Assembly (NCBI GenBank): GCA_001871685.1
Contig: MNVK01000003.1
Span: 1 to 20,012, forward strand
From: Nitrospirae bacterium CG1_02_44_142
GTDB taxonomy: Bacteria > Nitrospirota > Thermodesulfovibrionia > Thermodesulfovibrionales > UBA1546
DNA: 20,012 nt
Direction of reading: 5' to 3'
Shown: positions 6,427-12,436 of the stretch, one piece after another
Position numbering within the stretch: the stretch's first letter is position 1
How the letters are laid out: the number at the start of each line of letters is the position of its first letter
The notes under the pieces: model-generated
What the model was told of the DNA's origin: nothing
What the model saw: the letters and a program-made list of their open reading frames with translations, nothing else
Databases searched by the model: none
Translations under genes and position numbers: made by a program

Positions 6427-8555
6427 TTTGCCTCTCCAAAATTTACAGTAAATCCTACTCTTTTACTGCCGTTAAAATCAAATCTCTTCACAAATAAAAA
6501 CGCCGTTCCCTGATATAATCTTTCAACGCCCCCTTCGGATAAAGAAACAGTCTCTATAGGATAATGCCACATTTCCACATCCTCATCAAAAGAGAATGCC
6601 GCTTTCATATTGAGGAATTTGTCTTTAATATAAAAACTCCTCATATCGCTGTGCGCCCCTTTATCCTTCATCAAAAGAGCTTTTCGCCCTGCATGAATAG
6701 AGGGGTACGGAGAACCTAAAAAAGAAATATTAAACTCTGTTGCAAATATGCCGCTATACCTTCCTTCAAGCAGATAGTCAACCCTTATCCCTGATTTTCT
6801 AAATAATACACTTTTATCAATCTTCACTTTATTGCCGGAAACAAGTCCCTCCCTTGAGAGCCTGACGCCTCCGCCGTCAATCCTCTCCAGAAGGTAAGGA
6901 CTGCCTATAAAGTCGCCTCTCTCTTCGTATTCTGACTTCATCACTGCATCAAGTTCTATATTATAATCAAAAAAATGGTCCAGCAGCGACGCCCTTCTAT
7001 AATTGTCATATATCAGATAGTCCAAGAGCCCCGATTCTTTAACCCCGAGCCGCTCGGGGTCATGAATTGTCTTCACAGCAGGCGAGTCATGCTGCGCCGT
7101 TTCCGAGATTCTGGAATGATATGCCTCGGGCCTGCGCGTAAGGACGTCAAGCAGATTGACCTGTTTCCCTTTTGATGAAAGCTCAATAAGCGCTCCGCTG
7201 TCTTCTGTAAAGAATGCAGTCATATCCCCTTTGCTTATGCATATATCCCTGAATCCGTCGCAGTCCAGGTCGCCTTCCTCTATAAATTCTTTGACCCCTT
7301 GACCCTTTAATACCTCCTCTGCCATTGCTTCGGCGTTAAGCAGGTGCCTGTATAATGCAGACCTCAGATGAGGCAGATAAAGGCCTCCGAATATGCCGTG
7401 CCAGTAGGCGTCATTGCACTGCCCTTTCCAGAGCTCATGCAATAAAGAGTCTGGAGTTAAGAGTTGAGAGTTAAGAGTTTTATCAGATTTTTGAATTTTG
7501 AACTTTGAATTTTGAATTTTGAATTTCTTTACTGCCTTATGCACCTTTCTGCTTATCCGGAGCATTCTCTTATGGATATGGTTTGATTCAGGATATTTCG
7601 TAAAAAAGGAACGCCATGCGCCTCCTCTCAGAAAATTCTTTGCCTTATCGCCGAATAACCCTTTCATTTCATTTAATGCGTATTCATAGTCCAATGCACC
7701 TTCCGGAGGCAGAGCCCATTCACCCATCTCTCTGTAAGACGCTGTGGGCAGATATACCCTTCCAACCGGATAAAATCCATCCTGATACTCGCTGAAGGTT
7801 GTGGTCTTTAGCCAGTCGGAATTATTTTCCAGCGCAGAGAAAAAACTTTCAAGCCAGCCGTCTTTATAACAATGGCTGAAGGTGTCAGGCCAGACTCCGA
7901 ACTTCTCTCCGTCATCCGCCAGCGTCAAAAGAGGAGAACCTCCAGTCATAGAAATCTCTTTAAGATATGACATTACCTTGTCAACATCCTTGAATGGAAT
8001 GCTGTATCTCAGTTCCTCGCTTCCGGGAAAAACCTTTACCATGAAACCGTTTTCCTCTGTAACATGGTAACCCAGAAGGTCTCTGTCATCAACCCCTGCG
8101 AGTTTGAAATGATAATCATCCACAGGGAGGTATTCAATGCCGGCATTTGATATACATTCCGGCATATGCGGCTCCCAGACTCTTTCCGCAAGCCACATCC
8201 CTCTGGGCGTATATCCAAACATATCTTTTATATAAGCAGTCATTTCTCTTATCTGCATAACCCTGTCAACTTCCGGCAGGCAGCAAAGAACAGGCTCGTA
8301 GAATCCTCCTGAAAGCAGTTCAATCCTTCCAGACTTTATTAGGGTAGTTAGCATATCAATCGCTTCGGGATGTTTCTTCTCTATCCATACCAGCAGATTC
8401 CCCGAATAATGCAGAACGAACTTTAATTTTGGATGTGCAGTAAGCATTTTTAGAAAAGGCAGATACGCCTTTTCGTAAGCATCCTCAAACACATAGTCAA
8501 AATTCCCCACAGGCTGATGGTTGTGAATGGAGAGTATAAGATAAACTTTTGGCAT
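6423..8555 (-). CDS. GH57 4-alpha-glucanotransferase/amylase family protein
   Basis: Glycoside hydrolase family 57 enzyme acting on alpha-1,4-glucans (glycogen or maltodextrin), most like the Thermococcus 4-alpha-glucanotransferase in layout: catalytic barrel first, then DUF1925/1926-like beta domains. The 710 residues include HNHQP (11-15), GGFYEPVLCCLPE (about 83-95), WLAERVWE with nucleophile Glu124, and TLADDGEKFG with acid/base Asp214. These positions nearly match the reference enzyme (Glu123 and Asp214, recalled). There is no signal peptide, so it is likely cytoplasmic. Residues about 342-370 (KFKIQNSKFKIQ and following) come from an in-frame heptamer array and probably form a surface loop. 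The Shine-Dalgarno sequence is weak, and the stop overlaps the next gene's ATG. Transferase versus hydrolase activity cannot be told from sequence alone. Confidence 0.9.
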   Translation of the reverse strand: MPKVYLILSIHNHQPVGNFDYVFEDAYEKAYLPFLKMLTAHPKLKFVLHYSGNLLVWIEKKHPEAIDMLTTLIKSGRIELLSGGFYEPVLCCLPEVDRVMQIREMTAYIKDMFGYTPRGMWLAERVWEPHMPECISNAGIEYLPVDDYHFKLAGVDDRDLLGYHVTEENGFMVKVFPGSEELRYSIPFKDVDKVMSYLKEISMTGGSPLLTLADDGEKFGVWPDTFSHCYKDGWLESFFSALENNSDWLKTTTFSEYQDGFYPVGRVYLPTASYREMGEWALPPEGALDYEYALNEMKGLFGDKAKNFLRGGAWRSFFTKYPESNHIHKRMLRISRKVHKAVKKFKIQNSKFKIQKSDKTLNSQLLTPDSLLHELWKGQCNDAYWHGIFGGLYLPHLRSALYRHLLNAEAMAEEVLKGQGVKEFIEEGDLDCDGFRDICISKGDMTAFFTEDSGALIELSSKGKQVNLLDVLTRRPEAYHSRISETAQHDSPAVKTIHDPERLGVKESGLLDYLIYDNYRRASLLDHFFDYNIELDAVMKSEYEERGDFIGSPYLLERIDGGGVRLSREGLVSGNKVKIDKSVLFRKSGIRVDYLLEGRYSGIFATEFNISFLGSPYPSIHAGRKALLMKDKGAHSDMRSFYIKDKFLNMKAAFSFDEDVEMWHYPIETVSLSEGGVERLYQGTAFLFVKRFDFNGSKRVGFTVNFGEAK
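7042..7060. repeat. CCCCGAG-CTCGGGG palindrome inside GH57 gene
   Basis: Perfect 8-base stem with a 3-base loop (ACCCCGAG, CCG, CTCGGGGT). It encodes HDPERLGV in the GH57 frame. The same core recurs at 10298-10314 and, degenerate, at 8588-8604. Confidence 0.75.
7455..7523. repeat. Two heptamer arrays inside GH57 gene
   Basis: AGTTAAG/AGTTGAG units run from 7455. Five contiguous TTTTGAA-type heptamers (one reads CTTTGAA) occupy 7489-7523. Both are read in frame as a lysine/phenylalanine/serine-rich insert in the GH57 protein. Confidence 0.9.
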
Positions 8556-8587
8556 CAGAATTTAATATCCCTTACCTGCCGCTCTTA

Positions 8588-8604
8588 TCCCGACCCGGCC
8601 GGGA
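8588..8604. repeat. Degenerate TCCCG-CGGGA palindrome in the GH57 leader
   Basis: TCCCGACCCGGCCGGGA lies between the predicted GH57 promoter and its start codon. It looks like a variant of the CCCGAG/CTCGGG family seen at 7042 and 10298, and could fold in the 5' leader. Confidence 0.45.
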
Positions 8605-8636
8605 CTTTTGCAGAACATCTCATTTTTAATTTTACA

Positions 8637-8645
8637 ATTATAACA
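8637..8645 (-). promoter_or_regulatory. Predicted extended -10 promoter for the GH57 operon
   Basis: TGTTATAAT on the minus strand is a perfect extended -10 hexamer (TGn plus TATAAT), about 80 bases before the GH57 start. No good -35 is present at 16-18 bases, as is common for extended -10 promoters. The 157-base divergent gap to the glycosyltransferase gene supports a promoter here. For the plus-strand gene I see only a weak candidate: TAGAAT at 8688-8693 with a poor -35. Confidence 0.5.
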
Positions 8646-8712
8646 CATACAATTCTCTTAATATCTTAACCTATACCTCAGAAGATATAGAATCTGATAA
8701 TATATAGCAGGC

Positions 8713-9933
8713 ATGAAACTTATCTTCATAAAGAAAAACTTTCTGATTTACGGCGGGGCTGAGAATTATATGAAGACGCTCACTGACCGTTTCAGGGAGA
8801 AAGCCGACGTCCACATTATGTCAAGAAAGTGGACAGAAACACCTGGAATAACTTTTCACAAAATAAATTCAATCCAATTCAGTTCGTTTTTATCAATGCT
8901 TACATTCAACCTGAACGCCTGCCGCAAGATAAAAACCATTACTGCTGACTGCATCATAAGTTTTGAGCGCACAACCTGCCAGGACGTATACAGGGCTGGA
9001 GAAGGATGTCATGCAGAATGGCTCCAGCTCAGGAGAAAAATAGAACCGTGGTGGAAAAGATATACCTTTCTGATAAACCCGCTTCATATTGCGCTTCTGA
9101 GGCTTGAGAAAAAGGCATTCCATGACACAAGGCTCATCATCGCAAATTCAAACATGGTCAAATCCCAGATAATAAACCATTACGCAGTCTCTGAGAAAAA
9201 GATAAAGGTCCTCTATAACGGCGTGGACATAAAAAGATTCTCTCCGCTGAATGCAGAAACTTATAGAACCAATGTAAGAAAGGAACTCTCAATCAGCAAG
9301 GATGCAAAAGTTATTCTCTTTGTGGGTTCGGGTTTTGAGAGAAAAGGGCTCGGGACGCTTATCCGCGCCATGTCTCTTATAAAACGGAAAGAAACAAACA
9401 TATTGCATAACAATACAAAGAAAAATGAAAATAATCCCCCCTCGCCCCCCTTTAGCAAAGGGGGAATGGGGGGATTTTCAAAAAAAGATATAAAGCTGAT
9501 AGTTATCGGCAGGGGAAACATTAATAAATTCAAGTCCCTTGCAAAAAAATGCGGCAGCCATGAAAACGTGTTATTTCTTGGCGCTCAGAGCGAGGTGGAA
9601 AGGCTCTATGCGGCAGCCGATATATTCGCGCTCCCGACAATATACGACCCGTTCAGCAATGCGGTTCTGGAGGCCATGGCGTCGGGACTTCCTGTTATCA
9701 CAACCAGGAACAACGGCGCAGCCGAATTGATACGGAACGGAGAGGAAGGCTTTATATTGAAAGACTTAACAGACTATAATGCTCTATCTGAAAAAATAGG
9801 CCAGGCGCTTTCCAACTGCAAAGCAATGGGATATAAGGCAAGACTCACGGCAGAAAAATATCCTATTGAAAAAACAGCGGAAGAATTTATGAAAATCATA
9901 TCAGAGCTAATATCTGTCCAAAACAGGCATTGA
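8713..9933 (+). CDS. WaaG-like family 4 glycosyltransferase (LPS core type)
   Basis: GT-B fold glycosyltransferase of 406 residues, likely adding a hexose to the LPS core at the inner face of the cytoplasmic membrane. The N-terminal domain has YGGAEN (glycine-rich acceptor loop) and the WaaG-type stretch CQDVYRAGEGCHAEWL (about residues 92-107). The linker carries IIANSNMVKSQI and VLYNGVDIKRFSP. The donor-binding domain has VGSGFERKGL and the EX7E-type DPFSNAVLEAMASGLPVIT. Between two secondary-structure elements, about 30 extra residues include NPPSPPFSKGGMGGF, encoded by palindromic copy B. It is the only plus-strand gene here, divergent from GH57 and convergent with the Trm112-like gene. 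Exact donor and acceptor sugars are unknown. The Shine-Dalgarno sequence is weak (AGG). Confidence 0.88.
   Translation: MKLIFIKKNFLIYGGAENYMKTLTDRFREKADVHIMSRKWTETPGITFHKINSIQFSSFLSMLTFNLNACRKIKTITADCIISFERTTCQDVYRAGEGCHAEWLQLRRKIEPWWKRYTFLINPLHIALLRLEKKAFHDTRLIIANSNMVKSQIINHYAVSEKKIKVLYNGVDIKRFSPLNAETYRTNVRKELSISKDAKVILFVGSGFERKGLGTLIRAMSLIKRKETNILHNNTKKNENNPPSPPFSKGGMGGFSKKDIKLIVIGRGNINKFKSLAKKCGSHENVLFLGAQSEVERLYAAADIFALPTIYDPFSNAVLEAMASGLPVITTRNNGAAELIRNGEEGFILKDLTDYNALSEKIGQALSNCKAMGYKARLTAEKYPIEKTAEEFMKIISELISVQNRH
9436..9473. repeat. C/G-run palindromic element, copy B (inside glycosyltransferase gene)
   Basis: Same architecture as copy A: C6, TCG, C6, TTT, AGC loop, AAA, G5, AAT, G6. 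Translated in frame as NPPSPPFSKGGMGGF. Confidence 0.85.
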
Positions 9934-9962
9934 AAGGCTTGATAGCATCGGATTTCGAAAAT

Positions 9963-10056
9963 GAGATTGCCACGCCGCGATTTTATCGGGACTCGCAATG
10001 ACAGCAAAACGGCATCAATACTATGTTTGTCATTGCGAGCAAAGCGAAGCAATCTC
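9963..10056. repeat. Long interrupted inverted repeat between convergent genes
   Basis: The arms GAGATTGC plus CTCGCAATGACA (9963-10003) and their complement TGTCATTGCGAG plus GCAATCTC (10028-10056) flank a 24-base spacer. The right arm contains GCAAAGCGAAGC, a string I recall from widely dispersed bacterial palindromes. It occupies most of the gap between the ends of the glycosyltransferase and Trm112 genes. It could fold into a long hairpin and act as a two-way transcription end, but no clear U-tract is present. Confidence 0.75.
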
Positions 10057-10082
10057 GTATTTTGGACAAGAGCAAAATCATC

Positions 10083-10256
10083 CTATTTATCAAATGCTTC
10101 TGCCTTATCAATAAGCATTACCGGAATATCATCCACTACCGGATATTTAAGTTTGCACCGGCTGCAAATCAGCCATTTTCCGTCCTCTGTCATGCGCACT
10201 TCATTCTTGCAAGCAGGACATGCAAGAATCTCCAGGAGCTCTTTAGAAATCGCCAT
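10083..10256 (-). CDS. Trm112-family small zinc-ribbon protein
   Basis: A 57-residue protein beginning MAISKELLEILACPACK, with two CxxC pairs (Cys13/Cys16 and Cys31/Cys34) that form the zinc site and the ending YPVVDDIPVMLIDKAE typical of the Trm112/YcaR family. In eukaryotes and archaea Trm112 is an activating subunit for methyltransferases; bacterial homologues often sit near envelope sugar genes and have no fixed role. GGAGG lies six bases before the ATG, so the gene call is firm despite its small size. It is last in the minus-strand run behind the YdcF-family gene, with about 40 bases between them. Confidence 0.93.
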   Translation of the reverse strand: MAISKELLEILACPACKNEVRMTEDGKWLICSRCKLKYPVVDDIPVMLIDKAEAFDK

Positions 10257-10294
10257 CTATAACCTCCATATTACTAATCCCTTAACTTTCATTT

Positions 10295-10903
10295 TTATCC
10301 CGAGCTGCTCGGGACAAATATCATCAGCCACATAAACTTAGAATATTCATCCAGGACTCTCGCCCTGTCTCTTTCCCTTTTCCACCACTCCTCAAATCTA
10401 AACCAGCTCTCCCCGGCAGGCGCGCTTATTATCTTTATCTTATCACCCATGAACTTCTTAAATATTTTCAAGGCCCTTCTGCTGTGATAAGGAGAAGTAA
10501 CAATTATGCATGATTTATAGCCGTATTTATCCATGAGCTCTTTCGTATATATCGCATCTTCTACCGTAGTTTTTGATTTATCCGCAAGCAGGATTGCGCT
10601 CTTTGGCACGCCGAGATGCACGGCATGTTCCTGCATCAATGACGCCCAGGTATATTTCCAGACAAGCGGCCCGCCTGTCAGTATAATCCTATCCTTTCTT
10701 GCCCATCCTTCTTTGAAAAGTTTTACCCCGTGCTCAACCCTCTCTGTTTCTTCGCCTGCAAGCACAACTATGACGTCTGCCGGCTTAAGTTCATCCTTGT
10801 AATACAGGTATTTCCCTGCCTTCTCAAGAATAATCCCATGTCCAAGATATAAAACACCAAGCAGAACAACAAATATAATCAAGACTTTAAAGCACCTAAA
10901 CAT
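10295..10903 (-). CDS. YdcF/SanA/ElyC family (DUF218) membrane protein
   Basis: A 202-residue envelope protein with one N-terminal transmembrane helix (about residues 5-24) followed by a DUF218 Rossmann-like domain. Family motifs are DVIVVLAGEETERVEHG (about 44-60), RIILTGG, the acidic SKTTVEDA, and IIVTSPYHSRRA (about 143-154). Homologues SanA and ElyC affect barrier function and lipid-carrier use; the enzymatic activity is unproven. AGGAGGGG precedes the ATG by two bases. The last codons and the stop come from a TCCCGAG/CTCGGGA palindrome, so the C-terminal VPSSSG looks acquired rather than ancestral. Confidence 0.88.
   Translation of the reverse strand: MFRCFKVLIIFVVLLGVLYLGHGIILEKAGKYLYYKDELKPADVIVVLAGEETERVEHGVKLFKEGWARKDRIILTGGPLVWKYTWASLMQEHAVHLGVPKSAILLADKSKTTVEDAIYTKELMDKYGYKSCIIVTSPYHSRRALKIFKKFMGDKIKIISAPAGESWFRFEEWWKRERDRARVLDEYSKFMWLMIFVPSSSG
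10298..10314. repeat. TCCCGAG-CTCGGGA palindrome at the end of the DUF218 gene
   Basis: Seven-base stem with a 3-base loop. On the minus strand it is followed by TAAAAAT, so it supplies the stop codon and might weakly attenuate transcription into the Trm112-like gene. Confidence 0.7.
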
Positions 10904-10953
10904 TTCCCCTCCTCACATACCGCATAACAAGTTATTTCCCAATCTTCTTTTGT

Positions 10954-11805
10954 CTATATGTCACGGTGCACAGTGTTAATCTCAACAGGATGGCCTTTTA
11001 AAAGCGCTGCTATTTTTTCGGTTATTGCAGGAGAACGATGCCGTCCGCCTGTGCATCCGATACCGACAGTAAGATACGCCTTGCCCTCTTTTATATAAAG
11101 CGGGATGAGGAAATCAAGAAGCCCTTTCAGCCTCTTGATAAATTCTTTTGTCTGAGGCCTCTCAAAAATAAATTTTTTAACAGGAGGGTCTATCCCCCGC
11201 ATCTCCTTAAGTTCAGGTATGAAATTTGGATTTGGAATAAATCTTACATCAAAGAGAAGGTCAATGTTCTGGGGAACGCCAAATTTATACCCGAAAGATA
11301 TAAATGTTAATGACATAGCTTTGGACTTTTTGATATTGCCGTATAATGAAGTAATCAGCTGCCTCAATTGATGAGGCGTGTAAGACGACGTATCTATAAT
11401 CCTGTCAGCCTCTTTTCTGAGAGGCTGAAGCATATCCTTTTCTTTCTCTATTGACATATCAATGTCAGCGCTGCCAAAAAACAGGGGATGGGGCCTTCTC
11501 GTCTCTTTGAATCTCCGGGCAAGGACGCCTTTCTCCGCCTCAAGGAATACAACCTCTGTCCTGTATTTTTTCTTCAAGAGCAGCAGAACAGAATCCATAT
11601 TAGAGAGAAAGGCCTGCTCTCTTATGTCAATGCCTATTCCTATCTTTGCTATATTGTCCTTCTTCGCCAGCCTGGCGGCAAATAAATTAATAAGCGTGAC
11701 GGGAAGGTTATCAACACAAAAGAAACCGCTGTCCTCCAGCGCCCTTAAGGCAACAGTTTTACCCGAGCCTGAAAGACCGGTAATTATAACTATTGTCGGT
11801 TTCAA
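10954..11805 (-). CDS. rapZ: RapZ/YvcJ-family nucleotide-binding protein
   Basis: P-loop protein of 283 residues. In E. coli RapZ is an RNA-binding adaptor controlling glucosamine-6-phosphate synthase expression through small RNAs; elsewhere YvcJ binds and hydrolyses nucleotides. Walker A is GLSGSGKT (residues 10-17), followed by GFFCVDNLP. The C-terminal domain has SFGYKFG, DVRFIPNP and the VGIGCTGGRHRSP motif. The start is TTG with no convincing Shine-Dalgarno, because the preceding 90 bases are a composite repeat; no other start fits the family N-terminus. It follows rpoN and hpf in a widely conserved order, but no ptsN or other PTS gene is present, so its usual partners are missing here. 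Confidence 0.94.
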   Translation of the reverse strand: MKPTIVIITGLSGSGKTVALRALEDSGFFCVDNLPVTLINLFAARLAKKDNIAKIGIGIDIREQAFLSNMDSVLLLLKKKYRTEVVFLEAEKGVLARRFKETRRPHPLFFGSADIDMSIEKEKDMLQPLRKEADRIIDTSSYTPHQLRQLITSLYGNIKKSKAMSLTFISFGYKFGVPQNIDLLFDVRFIPNPNFIPELKEMRGIDPPVKKFIFERPQTKEFIKRLKGLLDFLIPLYIKEGKAYLTVGIGCTGGRHRSPAITEKIAALLKGHPVEINTVHRDI

Positions 11806-11810
11806 TTTCT

Positions 11811-11898
11811 ATACAGGATGCAGGATACCCCCTTTAATTCCCCCCTTACTAAGGGGGGATAGAGGGGGGTTGCATCGTGCATCTTGTATCCTGCATCA
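11811..11898. repeat. Composite repeat: palindromic copy C flanked by heptamer arrays
   Basis: In the hpf-rapZ gap, a C/G-run hairpin (11828-11869) is flanked on the left by ATACAGG/ATGCAGG units and on the right by four TGCATCN-type heptamers (11871-11898). The flanks form a perfect 12-base inverted repeat, GATGCAGGATAC (11817-11828) and its complement (11886-11897), so the whole unit can fold as one long stem. Confidence 0.85.
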
Positions 11899-11902
11899 TT
11901 TC

Positions 11903-12424
11903 TCATTTCACCGGCTCTATAAGCCCGAAGTTTCCATCCCGCCTGCGGTACACAACATTGATATTTCCGCTCGCCTCATTGGTGAAAACAAAAAAATCCT
12001 TGTCAATGAGTTCCATCTGCATTACCGCCTCATCCGGCCCCATGGGTTTCATGTCAAACCGCTTCTTCTTTATAATCACGCCTGTTTCCTGCGGCGCTTC
12101 CTGTGAGGTTCCCTCTGCATTCTTCCCCTCGCCTTTTCTGTGGGATACAAGTTTTTCCTTATATTTCTTTACCTGCTTCTCAAGTTTTTCAACCACTTCA
12201 TCTATTGAAGAATAGATTTCAGCGGTGACTCCCTCTGCCTGTATCATCACGCCGTTTGCCTTTAGAAGCACCTCCGCCTTATGCCTGTATTTTTCTATGC
12301 TGAGGGTCACAACAGCCTCGGTGATATTTGAAAAATACCTCTCAAACTTTTTAATCTTCTCTTCCGCATAATTTTTCAGCGCTGGAGTTAGCTCCAGATG
12401 CCTTCCATTGACTATGATGTTCAT
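11903..12424 (-). CDS. hpf: Long-form ribosome hibernation promoting factor
   Basis: Binds the 30S subunit near the decoding site and, in the long form, drives 100S ribosome dimers in stationary phase. The N-terminal S30AE domain (about residues 1-100) begins MNIIVNGRHLELTPALKNYAEEKI. A charged linker rich in Lys, Glu and Gln follows (about 100-118), then the C-terminal dimerisation domain (KKKRFDMKPMGPDEAVMQMEL...FFVFTNEASGNINVVYRR). 173 residues is typical of the long form. AAGGAGGG lies four bases before the ATG, 12 bases after the rpoN stop. Co-occurrence with rpoN and rapZ matches the classic sigma-54 locus. Confidence 0.96.
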   Translation of the reverse strand: MNIIVNGRHLELTPALKNYAEEKIKKFERYFSNITEAVVTLSIEKYRHKAEVLLKANGVMIQAEGVTAEIYSSIDEVVEKLEKQVKKYKEKLVSHRKGEGKNAEGTSQEAPQETGVIIKKKRFDMKPMGPDEAVMQMELIDKDFFVFTNEASGNINVVYRRRDGNFGLIEPVK

Positions 12425-12436
12425 AATTCCCTCCTT

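Noticed and set aside
8636..8700. Strong promoter for the plus-strand glycosyltransferase
   Set aside because: Only TAGAAT at 8688-8693 with a poor -35 can be found; not enough to list as a feature.
10315..10953. Phosphatase or protease assignment for the DUF218 protein
   Set aside because: No such catalytic motif is present; the YdcF/SanA family has no settled activity.
11462..12215. Long plus-strand open frames opposite rapZ and hpf
   Set aside because: They are antisense shadows of well-identified genes, with low-complexity composition and no domain.
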